Positions 1-11,137 of a DNA stretch of 64,000 nucleotides are shown piece after piece; positions within the stretch are counted from its first letter, which is position 1, and each line of letters opens with the position of its first letter. The stretch spans positions 1 to 64,000 of the forward strand of contig CACSJR010000014.1 of NCBI GenBank assembly GCA_902706235.1. Direction: 5' to 3'. The position numbers and the translations under genes were made by a program. The notes under the pieces are model-generated. The model searched no databases and was not told the DNA's origin. It worked only from the letters and a program-made list of their open reading frames with translations. Source of the DNA: Citrobacter sp. 18056. GTDB taxonomy: Bacteria > Pseudomonadota > Gammaproteobacteria > Enterobacterales > Enterobacteriaceae.

Positions 1-1
1 C

Positions 2-3000
2 AATTCTGGCAGTGGTAATGGCGGCAATGGCAATAACGGAAATGGAAATGGAAATGGAAGTGGAAGTGGAAGTGGAAGTGGAAGTGGAAGTGGAGATGGA
101 AGCGGGAACGGAAACAACGACAATGGAAACGGGAACGGCAATCCAGATACCACGCCACCTGCAGCGCCAACCAATCTGGGCGTATCGCCAGACGGCACAA
201 CATTAACCGGTAACGCCGAGCCGGGCAGCGCCGTTGAAGTTAAAGATGCGAATGGGAAGGTCATCGGCAAAGGCACTGCTGACAGCGACGGGCATTTCAG
301 CATTACGCTCGACAATCCGCAGATCAGCGGTGAACAGCTGACCGTTAACGCCACCGATAAGGCAGGCAACGCGGGTCCGGGGGCGGTCGTCACGGCCCCT
401 AACGTCGATCTGCCCGAAACGCCGGTGATCCTCAGCGCGGTTGACGATCATGGCTTATTGCCAACTACCCTCAGCAACAATCAGTACACGAATGACAGTA
501 CTCCGATACTGAAAGGCATCGGTACCGCAGGAAGCGTAATCCATATTTTCCAGGACGCCCACCAGATTGGCACTGCCGTGGTAGGCAGCGATGGCACATG
601 GAGCTTCTCCATCAATTCCCCATTAGCTGAAGGCGCCCATTCCTTCACTGCAATTGCCTTTAATCTGAAGGGTCACAGCCTGGAGTCCACACACTTTACG
701 TTGACCATCGATACCCAGGCACCGGATGCGCCACAACTTTCTGCCGTCACCGACGATGTCCAGACGATTGTCGGTCCGTTGCAAGACAAGTCCGTGACCG
801 ATGACGCCAGACCTACGCTCAACGGTAGGGGTGAAGCGGGCGACACCATCACGGTCTACGATGGACAAACCAAACTGGGCACCACCACCGTGGATTCCAG
901 CGGCAACTGGAGCTTTACGCCCTCGCAGCCGCTGGCTGATGGGCCGCACACCCTCACCATTACCCAAACCGATTTAGCCGGGAACGTCAGCGAGAATACG
1001 ACTTCACCCACGTTTACTGTAGATACGACACCGCCGGCCCCTGCCCAGATTACCGACGTGGCGGAAAACGGTGCGACCGTTACCGGTACCGCAGAAGCGG
1101 GCAGTACGGTATCGATTTATGACGATAACAACGTGCTGCTGGGATCGGTTGTGGTGAGTGGCAACGGTGAATTCACCGTCACGCTCAACCCGGCACAAAC
1201 GCAAGGCCAGTCGCTGGAAGCGCGCATTCAGGATGCGGCCGGGAACGTCGGGCAGCCAACCGACTTCACCGCCTCTGACTCCGGCTTCCCGGTTCAGCCG
1301 ATTATCGTCAGCGTCACCGATGATTTCGCGCCGTCCACTGGCAATGTCGCCAGCGGCGGAGACACCAACGACAATACGCCGACTCTTAAAGGGACTGCCG
1401 AGCCGGGCGCTATCATTACTATCAGCGATAACGGCACCCCGTTACTCCCACCGGTGACCGCCGACGGCAGCGGCAACTGGACCTTTACCCCCCTGCAGCC
1501 GCTGGCGGATGGCGATCATGTCTTTACCGCTACTGCCCGTAACGACATGGGAACCAGCGCTCCGTCGACCTCCTTCACGATTGATGTCGATACCGTGCTG
1601 CCAACGTTGGACGAACTGGCGGTAATCAATCAGGGCCAGACGCTGACCGGCATGACCGAAGCGGGCAGCACAGTGGTGGTGAAAGATAGCTTAGGCAACC
1701 CGCTCGGGACCGCCACCGCCGATCAGGACGGTAAATTCTCCATCACGCTGAGCACGCCAAAAACTAACGGTGAATCACTGACGGTCAGCGTGACCGACAA
1801 AGCCGCTAACATCGGCGCGTCTGAAACATTCAAGGCGCCGGATACCACCGCGCCGAATCCGCCGACCGGTCTGCTGGTCACGCCGGACGGCCTGCATGTA
1901 ACCGGCCAGGCCGAGCCGAACAGCACCATCACCATTACCGATGGGAATAACAACGTTATCGGCACCGGAACCACCAACGACGCAGGAAACTTTGTCGCGA
2001 CGCTGGACACGCCACAGCTCAACGGTGAGGGTTTGCTGGCCATCGCCACCGACGCGGCGAATAACCCAAGCCTGCCTGCGAGCGTAGTGGCCCCGGATAC
2101 CACCGCGCCGGATGCGCCATCTGCCCTGGTGGTGAACGAGACCGGGACCCAGTTAACAGGGAAAGCCGAAGCGGGTAGCACGGTGATTGTGAAAGATCCG
2201 GATGGCAACGTGGTGGGCACCGTGAAAGCGGACCCGGAGGGCAACTTCACCCTGACGCTTTCTCCCGCGCAGGATAACGGCGAGACGCTGTTAGTCACCG
2301 CGACCGACATGTCGAATAACACCAGCCTGCCCGGTTTAGCCCACGCACCGGATATCTCCGCCCCGGAAAATCCAACCATTCTGCAAGTGATGGACGACGC
2401 GCCGGGGATAGTCGGCGCACTCAATAGCGGAGACACCACCAACGATTCGCAGCCAACACTCTCGGGTAAAGCCGAAGCAGGCTCGACGATCAGCGTCTAT
2501 GAGAACGGCAATCTGCTTGGCAGGGCCATCATCGACGGTAGCGGCAACTGGAGCTTTACCCCTGACAGCCCGCTGTCTGAAGGCAGCCATCAGTTTATCG
2601 TTACATCCACCGACGCAGCCGGTAACGCCAGCAGTTCAGCGCCGTTCAACATTCTGGTCGATACCGTCGCGCCACAGGTTCCGACTATCACGCTGGTGAA
2701 TGACGATGCACCCGGTATTCTCGGCCCTATTGCAAACACCGGCCTGACCAACGACAACACCCCAACCATCAGCGGCACCGGCCAGCCAGGATCGATTATC
2801 CATCTGTTCGATAATGGTCTTTTGCTCGCCAGTGTCACCGTGACCCCATCCGGCACCTGGAGCTACACCGTACCGGATACGACACCGCTGACGGGCACCG
2901 ATCATTCACTGACCGTCAACGCCAGCGACGACTACGGCAATACCTCCGACGATTCGGCAGCCTGGACCTTCAAACTTGATACCGAGGCACCCGCCGAGCC

Positions 3001-6000
3001 CGGCTTTACCGGCCTGACCACTGCAGGTGGCGCGCCAATCGATCCGGGAGCGCTGACCAACGAAACTCAACCGCATATCACCGGTACTGGCGACGTGGAT
3101 TCCATCATCACGATTTACGACAATGGCACCGCCATCGGACAGACCACGGTGGGCGGTGACGGCAAATGGGAATTCACGCCAACGCTGCCGCTGGCGGACA
3201 ATAAATCGCATCTTCTGACCGCCACCGCCACCGATGACGCAGGAAATGAGAGCACCCCTGCCAGCTTTACCATCAAGGTCGATGCCACCGCTCCGGATGC
3301 GCCGCTGATTATTTCAGCCACCGTCGACGACGGCGCTGTGGTGCTGGCTAACGGCAGCATTACCAATGAGACCGAACCGTTACTGAGCGGTAACGCCGAA
3401 CCGAATTCTTCCGTCACGCTTTACAACAACGGCGCGTTCCTGGCGACGGTGCCGACCGACGGCAACGGCGCGTGGAGCTATTTACCGGGCGCCGCCCTGA
3501 CCGAAGGGCTGCATGTCATCACCGCCACCGCCACCGACGAGGCCGGGAACATCAGCCCTATTTCCAATGGCTTCTCGGTGCAAATTGATATCACCGCGCC
3601 AACGGTGCCGGACGCACCGCTGGTGACTGACAACGTCCTGCCGGTGGTCGGCAATATTGCCAATAACGGTTTCACCAACGACACCACGCCAACCTTCAGC
3701 GGCAAAGGTGAAGTCGGCAGCACCATCACGATTTACAATGGCGCTCTGGTCATGGGCACCGCAATGGTCGATGAAAGCGGCAACTGGAGTTGGACGCCTG
3801 GTTCCCCTCTACCGCTCCCAAGTTACTCCATTAGCACCACCGCCACCGATATTGCGGGTAATACCAGTGCGCATTCTCCGTCGGTCAGCTTCACCATTGA
3901 TACGTCAATTCCGGACGCGCCGGTTATCAGCTATGCCCAGGATGACGCAGGTTTTCCTACCCAGGTGAATAACGGCGATACCACCGACGACAGCACACCG
4001 CAACTGACTGGCATCGCAGACGCCAACAGTACCGTCACCGTTTCTTATGGCAGCACAGTGCTCGGCACCGTCACCGCTGATGGACTCGGCAACTGGACGT
4101 TGCCACTGTCCACCGGTCTACCGGACGGCACCTACACCTTCACCGCGGTTGCCACCGATAAAGCGGGTAACCCTAGCGGAGTATCCGACTCGTTCACGTT
4201 GACCATTGATACTTCCCCGGTGGTGCTTCTGCCACCTGTGGTGACGCACATCACGGATAACGTCGGCATTATTCAAGGTGATCTGACCAACGGGATGTAT
4301 ACCGACGACCAAACATTGGCTATCTCAGGTACAGCGCAAAACGGTACCACCGTGATTATCTATGATAACGGCAGCCAGATAGGTACTGCGACAGTCACCA
4401 ATGGACAATGGTCTTATCTCACCAGTGCGTTACCTGATGGAGATCACAGCTTTACGTTCGCTGAGCAAGTCGGCAGCGGCGCGCCGGGAGTGCCAACGCT
4501 ACCAATACTGATTCATGTTGACACTCAGTCTCCAGATAACCCTGACCACCTGGTCATTTCTGATGACGGCACCACGGTGACGGGGGTCGCTGAAAATAAC
4601 TCTACAGTGATCATCAAGGACGCCGATGGGAATACGCTGGGACAAGGTGTTGCGAATGGGCAGGGCGATTTTACCGTTACCCTCTCTCCAGCCCAGACCA
4701 ACGGGCAAACCCTGACGGCTATCGATCAGGATCAGGCCGGGAATCAAAGTTCAGGCACCGACTTTACTGCATCAACATCCGGTCTGCCGGTCATCACGCA
4801 AATCCTCGATGATGTCGGTAGTGTCACGGGTCCGGTCGCCTTTGGCGGCAGCACCGATGATACTGAGCCAACCCTCAGCGGCACTGCCTTAGCCAACGCT
4901 ACGGTCCATATTCTTGTCGATGGCGTTGAGGTCGACACCACCACAGCGAACAGCAGCGGTGTCTGGACATACACCTTAGGCAATGGTTTATCTGGCGGTC
5001 TTCATACCTTCACCGTGTTTGCCACCACCGCAGGGCTGGACACGCCTCTTTCCGCGCCGGTGAGCATCACTGTCGATCTGACACCACCGCAGGCACCTGC
5101 CATTGTTAGCGCCACTGATGACGTCGCACCGCATACAGATCCCCTTGTGGATGGTGACCTGACCAATGACACGCGACCGGCGCTGAACGGTATCAGTGAT
5201 CCCAACGCCGTCATCACCATCTTTGATTACGGGATAAAGATAGGCACCGCCACGGCCGATGGTAGCGGCAACTGGAGCTTTACCCCACCGGCTGATCTCA
5301 GCAGCGCTACGCATATATTCACTGCCCAAGCGACCGATCCGGTGGGCAATACCGGGCCAACTTCCGGGAGTTTCACGCTCAATATTGATGCGATTGCCCC
5401 GAACATCCCGACGATCGGCTCGGTGACGAACGACAATGGCACGCTACCAGTGGCAATCAATCCGGGTCAGCCGACCAACGATACGCAGCCGTTGTTGAGC
5501 GGCACCGGCGAAATCGGCAGCACCATTACCGTATACGACAACGGCAATGTGCTGGGCACCGCCGTAGTCGACGAGTCAGGCAACTGGAACCTACCATCGC
5601 CGACCGTGCTGACCGAAGGCAATCACAACCTGACCGTCACCGCCACCGATCCGGCGGGCAACACCAGCGTACCTTCTGCCGCGTACCCCATTGTTATCGA
5701 CACCGCACCACCGGCCATCCCGACGTTACTGACCGTCACCGACGATCAGCCGGGCCTCACCGGGGCGCTGGTTAACGGCCAGCTGACCAACGACACCACC
5801 CCAACCCTCAACGGGCGTGGTGAAGTCGGCGCGACGATCAAAGTCTTCTCCGACGGCGTGCTGGTCGGCAGCACCACGGTGGATGGCTCCGGGGCCTGGA
5901 GCGTCACCCCAGGCGCGCCGCTGACCAATGGTATTCATGTACTGACCGTCAATCAGACCGATCCGGCGGGTAACATCAGCGCCAGTACCGGGGGCTTCAC

Positions 6001-9000
6001 CGTTAATGTTGATGCCAGCGCACCTGGCGCCCCGGTTATCACTTCGGTGGCGGATAACACTGCCCCAGTGATTGGCGTCGTCCCGAACGGCGGCAGCACC
6101 AACGAAACCCATCCGGCCATCAGTGGGACCGGGGAAGCAGGCTCGACCATTACGCTCTACAACGGCACAACGGTGCTCGGCACCACGACCGTTAATGCAG
6201 GGGGGAATTGGACCTTTACCCCAACCACCGCGCTGACCAGCGGCACCTGGAACATCACCGCTACCGCGACCGATGCGGCGGGGAATACCGGGCCGGCATC
6301 AGACGCGCGCAGTTTTACCATCGATGTCGCCGCACCGGGCACACCAATCATTACCACGGTGTTTGACGATCAGGGCCCGGTCACCGGAAACCTGGCTGCC
6401 GGGGCAGTAACCGACGATACCCGTCCGGCGATCAGCGGCACCAGTGAAGCCAATGCCTCCGTCAAAATTTATGACGGCGGTAATCAGGTGACCACCGTCA
6501 CCGCCGACGGTAACGGCGCATGGAGCTGGACCCCAGGCAGCGCGCTGGCGCAGGGTAGCCACACCTTTACGGTCACCGCCACTGATGCAGCGGGCAACAT
6601 CAGCCTGGCCTCCAACAGCGTGACCTTTGTGGTCGATTCACTGGCGCCGCTGGCGCCAGTCATCACCTCTCTGGCCGATGACGTTACCCCGGGAATTGGC
6701 CCTATTGTGGTCGGCCAGACCACCAACGACAACACGCCAACCGTGAGTGGCACGGCGGAAATCGGTGCCACGGTCAACATCTATGATGGCACTACGCTGG
6801 TCGGGACCACCACGGCGGATGCGCTCGGCAACTGGATTGTCACCACCTTAGTGCTGGGCGATGGGCCACACACGCTGACCGCTAAATCCACCGACGCCGC
6901 AGGCAACGTCAGCCCATCATCGGCAGGCTTCGCTATAACCATTGATACAGCGGCTCCGGTCGCACCGATCTTGCAGTCGGTGACCGACGACGTCACCGGC
7001 GGCGCGGTGGGCACACTGACCAACGGCCAGCTCACCAATGACAACAAACCGACGCTGGCTGGCACTGCCGAAGCGGGCAGCACGGTCAGTATTTATGACG
7101 GCACAACCCTGCTCGGCACCACCGTCGCCACCGGCGGCGCCTGGAGCTTCACGCCGGGTACAGCTCTTTCCGATGGCTCGCACACGCTGATCGTCACCGC
7201 CACCGATGTGGGCGGCAACATCAGCCCGGCCACCAGCGGCTTTGTGATAGTGGTCGATGCCACTGCGCCTGTAACGCCGGTTATCACCACCATCATGGAC
7301 GATGTGCCGAATATCGTGGGCGCGGTGGGGAATAACCAGCCAACCAACGATGCGCAGCCAACGCTGAACGGTTCGGCGGAGGCTAACAGCACGGTAAGGA
7401 TTTACGACAACGGCACGCTGGTCACCACCGTGACGGCCAATGCATCAGGGGCCTGGACCTGGACGCCACCAGCGGCTCTCGCACAGGGAAATCACAGCTA
7501 CACCGTGACTTCCACCGATGCGGCGGGCAACCTTAGCGGGACCTCTACGGCGGCTATTGTGGTGGATACCGTCGCCCCTGGCGCACCGTCGAACCTGGCA
7601 GCGAACAGCACCGGGACGCGCATCACCGGCACCGCCGAAGCCAACAGCGCTGTGACCATCACCAGCAGCACCGGCACGGTTTTAGGAACGGCCACCGCTG
7701 ACGGTACCGGCGCGTTTACCGTCACGATTTCGCCTGCTCAAACCAGTGGTCAAGCGCTGCTGGCTTTTGCGCAGGATAGAGCGGGTAACGTGGGGATCTC
7801 CACGCCATTCACCGCACCAGATACCCGCGTGCCGGATGCGCCGACCATTACCAGCGTGGTGGACGACGTCGCCAGCTACACTGGTGTGATTGCCAACGGT
7901 CAATTGACTAATGACGCACGGCCAACCCTCAACGGGACGGCGCAGGCCAATGCGACGGTCAATATCTACAACAACGGCACCCTGCTCGGCACCACCACCG
8001 CCAATGGCAGCGGCGCCTGGAGCTTCACGCCAACCGCCAACATGACCGAGGGCAGCCACGCCTTCACAGCCACGGCAACCAACGCCAACGGCACGGGGGG
8101 GGCCTCGTCAACCACCAGCATTAACATTGATACCACTGCGCCATCGGCGCCGGGCATCAACATCAGCGCAGACGGCAGCACCCTCAGCGGGACGGCGGAA
8201 GCCAACAGCACCATCACCATCACCCTGCCGAATAATGCAGGCACGCTGACCGCCACCGCGGGCAGCGATGGCAACTGGACCCTCAACCTGCCGGTTCGCC
8301 AGATTGAAGGCCAGCATCTAACCGCCACCGCCACCGATGTCGCGGGGAACACCTCCGGTCAGAGCTCAGTCAACGCGCCAAACCTGCCGCTGTCGGCGGG
8401 GGATAACATCACTAACCTGGCGCTGACCTCCACGGCAACCACCACCACTGAGCACCTGACCGACTACGGCCTGCTGCTGGTCGGCGCGTTGGGGAACGTG
8501 GCATCGGTATTGGGGAATGACACCGCGCAAGTGACCTTCAACATCGCCGACGGCGGTTCCGGCGATGTCATCATCGATGCCGCCGCCACCGGGATCGTGC
8601 TGTCGCTGCTCTCCACCCAGCAAATCGTGGTGCAGCGGTTCGATACCGCCAGCGGCTCGTGGACCACCTTCATCAACACCAGTAATCCAGACTTCGCCAA
8701 CCTGCTGACCCTCACCGGCAGCGGTGTAACGCTGAGTCTGACTGGCCTTACTGGCGGGCAATATCGCGTCCTGACCTACAACTCGAGCCTGCTGGCGACC
8801 GGGTCTTACACCAGTCTTGATGTGGACGTGCATAAAACCAGCGCCGGATCGGTTAGCGGCCCAACCACAGAGTCGGGCAATGTCATCACCGACCGCGATA
8901 CCACCGGTGGGCTGGATGTCGCCCCAACCGGTACCACGGTCACGCAGGTTACCGACGCCAACGGTGTCGTAACCACGGTCGGCGCGGGCGGGGCGAATAT

Positions 9001-11062
9001 CGTCGGGCTGTACGGCACGCTGCACATCAACCAGGACGGGAGTTACACCTACACCCTGACGAACACCTCTGCGGCAGTGTTAGGGCACAAGGAGAGTTTC
9101 ACCTACACCATCACCCACAACGGCGTCAGCGATTCGGCACAGTTGGTCGTGACGCTCGGCCCGGTTCCGGCAGCCAGTTCGGTGGTCACCGCCGATGACA
9201 GCGCCTCGCTGGTGTTCAACACCAACGTGGAAGCGGTCAACAACGGCGCGTCGTCGCAGTCGGGCTTTACGGTCGTGGGCGTCGGTTTGGGCAACGTGCT
9301 GAACCTCGACGTGCTCGCCAACATGAGCAACCCGATCCGATTTGATGTGGAAGACGGCAGCACCCGCACCATGACGCTGCAATCGTCGGTCGGCGGCGTG
9401 GCGCTGGCATCGACCTTTGACCTGTACATCTACCGCTTCAACGACCTGACGCAGCAGTACGAACAGTATCAGGTGCAACGAGGCTGGCTGAACGCGCCGC
9501 TGCTGGGCGGGCAGTCGAGCCAGCTGACCCTGACGCTGCCGGACGGCGAATACGTGTTCTTGTTGAATACCGCCAGCGGCGTCACGGCGCTAACCGGTTA
9601 CACCCTCAACATATTGCAGGATCATACCTATGCCGTGGACAGCCTCGCCGCCAGCACCTCCGGGAACGTGCTGAGCAACGATGTGCTGCCTGCCGGGGCG
9701 CTGCTGACCGAAGTCAATGGCGTGGCGGTGTCGGCCACCGGCACCACCACCATCAACGGGCAGTACGGCACGCTGACCATTGATGCCAAAGGGAATTACA
9801 GCTACGCGCTGAAAAGCGGCGTCGGGGCCGATAGCATCAAAACGCCGGACAGCTTCGTCTACACCGTGAAAGCGGCGAATGGCGATACCGACCGCGCGTC
9901 GCTGAACATCACGCCAACGCCGCATGCGCTGGATGCGGTGAACGACTCCAGCGCCGTGATGGCGGTGACGGCGGTGCAGGATTCGATTGGCTACAGCAGT
10001 GGAGCACTCGGGTCGGCGACCATCTTCACCCTGGGGAATAAAGGCTCCGGCAGCGGCAGCTTCGATATCACCGGCCATGACGCGCTGCTGAACGCCTCGC
10101 TGACCTTCAACGTCACATCGCTGGTTTCACTCGGCGCGCTGACGGTCAGCTGGTCAATCTCTGAGAATGGCAACGTACTCAAGTCCGGCACCACCCCAAT
10201 CAACTCGATCGGCCTGCTGGCCGCGAGCGCGACCGTTCCGCTCACCGGGCTGGAGCTGGATGCGGGGCACTACACCGTTTCCTTCACCGGTAACCTCGGC
10301 GGGCTGGCGGTCGGGAACGTCACCATCACCCCGACCCTGACCGGCACCACCTCACATCTGGATATCTTTGAAACCAGCGGCAGCAGTTCGGTGCACGGCA
10401 ATATCTTTGATGGCAGCGAGGCCGCCGGGGCCGCCGATCAGTTGGCGAGCGTGCATACAACCCTGAGTATTACCGGCGCGGGCAGCAGCACCGCCACGCT
10501 GGATCCGGCGGCCAGTGCCAGCACGGCTACGGTGTTGGGTAAGTACGGCGCATTGCAATTTAATCTTGATGGTTCGTACACCTACACCCTGAACAACGGC
10601 GTGGCGCTGTCGTCGATGACCAGCAAGGAGACCTTCACTTACACCCTGAATGATAAAAATGGTCACACCGATACCGCAACCCTGACCATCAACATGAATC
10701 CGCAGATGGCCAGCACCGGTCAGCATGACGTCCTGACCGGCTCGGCCTACGGCGATACGTTGATTTACCACCTGCTGAACGGCGCCAGCGCGACCGGGGG
10801 CAACGGTAGCGACGAATGGACCAACTTCAACCTCGCTCAGGGCGACAAAATCGATCTGCGCGAACTGTTGACCGGCTGGGATCACCAGGCGTCTACGCTC
10901 GGGAACTACGTGCAGGTCAACACCAACGGCGCTAACACGGTGATTTCTGTCGACCGTGACGGCACAGGTTCCACCTATAACTCCACCCCATTAATTACCC
11001 TGGACGGTGTTCACACCACACTCGCGGAGCTGATGCAGCAGAACCACATTATTACCGGCTAG
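2..11062 (+). CDS. bapA: Giant Ig-like-repeat biofilm adhesin, BapA/SiiE type (5' partial)
   Basis: The reading frame is open from base 2 to the TAG at 11060, about 3,686 residues, so the gene begins outside the window; the ATG at 425 is internal. A Gly/Asn/Ser linker (bases 2-147) is followed by about 25 tandem bacterial Ig-like domains of roughly 100 residues, with recurring APDAP, GxAEAGSTV, DGSGNWSFTP and ATDAAGN motifs. From about base 8400 the repeats give way to a C-terminal region with three VCBS-like YGTL..DGSYTYTL units and a type I secretion end (VLTGSAYGDTL, then GGNGSDEW and DKIDLRELLTG). Family knowledge: such proteins are exported by a dedicated type I system and mediate surface attachment and biofilm. 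The three secretion genes directly follow, as in the Salmonella bapABCD locus beside ssrA. BapA versus another large adhesin cannot be settled without the N-terminus. Confidence 0.9.
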   Translation, partial: NSGSGNGGNGNNGNGNGNGSGSGSGSGSGSGDGSGNGNNDNGNGNGNPDTTPPAAPTNLGVSPDGTTLTGNAEPGSAVEVKDANGKVIGKGTADSDGHFSITLDNPQISGEQLTVNATDKAGNAGPGAVVTAPNVDLPETPVILSAVDDHGLLPTTLSNNQYTNDSTPILKGIGTAGSVIHIFQDAHQIGTAVVGSDGTWSFSINSPLAEGAHSFTAIAFNLKGHSLESTHFTLTIDTQAPDAPQLSAVTDDVQTIVGPLQDKSVTDDARPTLNGRGEAGDTITVYDGQTKLGTTTVDSSGNWSFTPSQPLADGPHTLTITQTDLAGNVSENTTSPTFTVDTTPPAPAQITDVAENGATVTGTAEAGSTVSIYDDNNVLLGSVVVSGNGEFTVTLNPAQTQGQSLEARIQDAAGNVGQPTDFTASDSGFPVQPIIVSVTDDFAPSTGNVASGGDTNDNTPTLKGTAEPGAIITISDNGTPLLPPVTADGSGNWTFTPLQPLADGDHVFTATARNDMGTSAPSTSFTIDVDTVLPTLDELAVINQGQTLTGMTEAGSTVVVKDSLGNPLGTATADQDGKFSITLSTPKTNGESLTVSVTDKAANIGASETFKAPDTTAPNPPTGLLVTPDGLHVTGQAEPNSTITITDGNNNVIGTGTTNDAGNFVATLDTPQLNGEGLLAIATDAANNPSLPASVVAPDTTAPDAPSALVVNETGTQLTGKAEAGSTVIVKDPDGNVVGTVKADPEGNFTLTLSPAQDNGETLLVTATDMSNNTSLPGLAHAPDISAPENPTILQVMDDAPGIVGALNSGDTTNDSQPTLSGKAEAGSTISVYENGNLLGRAIIDGSGNWSFTPDSPLSEGSHQFIVTSTDAAGNASSSAPFNILVDTVAPQVPTITLVNDDAPGILGPIANTGLTNDNTPTISGTGQPGSIIHLFDNGLLLASVTVTPSGTWSYTVPDTTPLTGTDHSLTVNASDDYGNTSDDSAAWTFKLDTEAPAEPGFTGLTTAGGAPIDPGALTNETQPHITGTGDVDSIITIYDNGTAIGQTTVGGDGKWEFTPTLPLADNKSHLLTATATDDAGNESTPASFTIKVDATAPDAPLIISATVDDGAVVLANGSITNETEPLLSGNAEPNSSVTLYNNGAFLATVPTDGNGAWSYLPGAALTEGLHVITATATDEAGNISPISNGFSVQIDITAPTVPDAPLVTDNVLPVVGNIANNGFTNDTTPTFSGKGEVGSTITIYNGALVMGTAMVDESGNWSWTPGSPLPLPSYSISTTATDIAGNTSAHSPSVSFTIDTSIPDAPVISYAQDDAGFPTQVNNGDTTDDSTPQLTGIADANSTVTVSYGSTVLGTVTADGLGNWTLPLSTGLPDGTYTFTAVATDKAGNPSGVSDSFTLTIDTSPVVLLPPVVTHITDNVGIIQGDLTNGMYTDDQTLAISGTAQNGTTVIIYDNGSQIGTATVTNGQWSYLTSALPDGDHSFTFAEQVGSGAPGVPTLPILIHVDTQSPDNPDHLVISDDGTTVTGVAENNSTVIIKDADGNTLGQGVANGQGDFTVTLSPAQTNGQTLTAIDQDQAGNQSSGTDFTASTSGLPVITQILDDVGSVTGPVAFGGSTDDTEPTLSGTALANATVHILVDGVEVDTTTANSSGVWTYTLGNGLSGGLHTFTVFATTAGLDTPLSAPVSITVDLTPPQAPAIVSATDDVAPHTDPLVDGDLTNDTRPALNGISDPNAVITIFDYGIKIGTATADGSGNWSFTPPADLSSATHIFTAQATDPVGNTGPTSGSFTLNIDAIAPNIPTIGSVTNDNGTLPVAINPGQPTNDTQPLLSGTGEIGSTITVYDNGNVLGTAVVDESGNWNLPSPTVLTEGNHNLTVTATDPAGNTSVPSAAYPIVIDTAPPAIPTLLTVTDDQPGLTGALVNGQLTNDTTPTLNGRGEVGATIKVFSDGVLVGSTTVDGSGAWSVTPGAPLTNGIHVLTVNQTDPAGNISASTGGFTVNVDASAPGAPVITSVADNTAPVIGVVPNGGSTNETHPAISGTGEAGSTITLYNGTTVLGTTTVNAGGNWTFTPTTALTSGTWNITATATDAAGNTGPASDARSFTIDVAAPGTPIITTVFDDQGPVTGNLAAGAVTDDTRPAISGTSEANASVKIYDGGNQVTTVTADGNGAWSWTPGSALAQGSHTFTVTATDAAGNISLASNSVTFVVDSLAPLAPVITSLADDVTPGIGPIVVGQTTNDNTPTVSGTAEIGATVNIYDGTTLVGTTTADALGNWIVTTLVLGDGPHTLTAKSTDAAGNVSPSSAGFAITIDTAAPVAPILQSVTDDVTGGAVGTLTNGQLTNDNKPTLAGTAEAGSTVSIYDGTTLLGTTVATGGAWSFTPGTALSDGSHTLIVTATDVGGNISPATSGFVIVVDATAPVTPVITTIMDDVPNIVGAVGNNQPTNDAQPTLNGSAEANSTVRIYDNGTLVTTVTANASGAWTWTPPAALAQGNHSYTVTSTDAAGNLSGTSTAAIVVDTVAPGAPSNLAANSTGTRITGTAEANSAVTITSSTGTVLGTATADGTGAFTVTISPAQTSGQALLAFAQDRAGNVGISTPFTAPDTRVPDAPTITSVVDDVASYTGVIANGQLTNDARPTLNGTAQANATVNIYNNGTLLGTTTANGSGAWSFTPTANMTEGSHAFTATATNANGTGGASSTTSINIDTTAPSAPGINISADGSTLSGTAEANSTITITLPNNAGTLTATAGSDGNWTLNLPVRQIEGQHLTATATDVAGNTSGQSSVNAPNLPLSAGDNITNLALTSTATTTTEHLTDYGLLLVGALGNVASVLGNDTAQVTFNIADGGSGDVIIDAAATGIVLSLLSTQQIVVQRFDTASGSWTTFINTSNPDFANLLTLTGSGVTLSLTGLTGGQYRVLTYNSSLLATGSYTSLDVDVHKTSAGSVSGPTTESGNVITDRDTTGGLDVAPTGTTVTQVTDANGVVTTVGAGGANIVGLYGTLHINQDGSYTYTLTNTSAAVLGHKESFTYTITHNGVSDSAQLVVTLGPVPAASSVVTADDSASLVFNTNVEAVNNGASSQSGFTVVGVGLGNVLNLDVLANMSNPIRFDVEDGSTRTMTLQSSVGGVALASTFDLYIYRFNDLTQQYEQYQVQRGWLNAPLLGGQSSQLTLTLPDGEYVFLLNTASGVTALTGYTLNILQDHTYAVDSLAASTSGNVLSNDVLPAGALLTEVNGVAVSATGTTTINGQYGTLTIDAKGNYSYALKSGVGADSIKTPDSFVYTVKAANGDTDRASLNITPTPHALDAVNDSSAVMAVTAVQDSIGYSSGALGSATIFTLGNKGSGSGSFDITGHDALLNASLTFNVTSLVSLGALTVSWSISENGNVLKSGTTPINSIGLLAASATVPLTGLELDAGHYTVSFTGNLGGLAVGNVTITPTLTGTTSHLDIFETSGSSSVHGNIFDGSEAAGAADQLASVHTTLSITGAGSSTATLDPAASASTATVLGKYGALQFNLDGSYTYTLNNGVALSSMTSKETFTYTLNDKNGHTDTATLTINMNPQMASTGQHDVLTGSAYGDTLIYHLLNGASATGGNGSDEWTNFNLAQGDKIDLRELLTGWDHQASTLGNYVQVNTNGANTVISVDRDGTGSTYNSTPLITLDGVHTTLAELMQQNHIITG
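38..103 (+). repeat. In-frame hexanucleotide tandem repeat in the adhesin linker
   Basis: Eleven consecutive 6-bp units: three GGAAAT (38-55), six GGAAGT (56-91), then GGAGAT and GGAAGC. They encode a (Gly-Asn)/(Gly-Ser) spacer. Because the unit is two codons, slippage would change linker length without breaking the frame. Confidence 0.9.
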
Positions 11063-11071
11063 ACGACAACA

Positions 11072-11097
11072 GCCCCGGCGGTCATGGCTTCCGGGGC
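11072..11097 (+). terminator. Hairpin between adhesin and secretion genes
   Basis: GCCCCGG (11072-11078) pairs with CCGGGGC (11091-11097). No T-run follows, so it is more likely a partial attenuator or a 3' stabiliser of the adhesin mRNA than a full terminator. This would lower expression of the secretion genes relative to the adhesin. Confidence 0.45.
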
Positions 11098-11137
11098 AAT
11101 AACAGAAACATGCTGTGATTTTTGAAAGGGATACAAT

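Noticed and set aside
425..10700. Regular repeats in the first 10 kb suggesting a CRISPR-like or satellite DNA array
   Set aside because: They are codon-level echoes of about 100-residue Ig-like protein domains in one continuous frame, with no short identical repeats and spacers.
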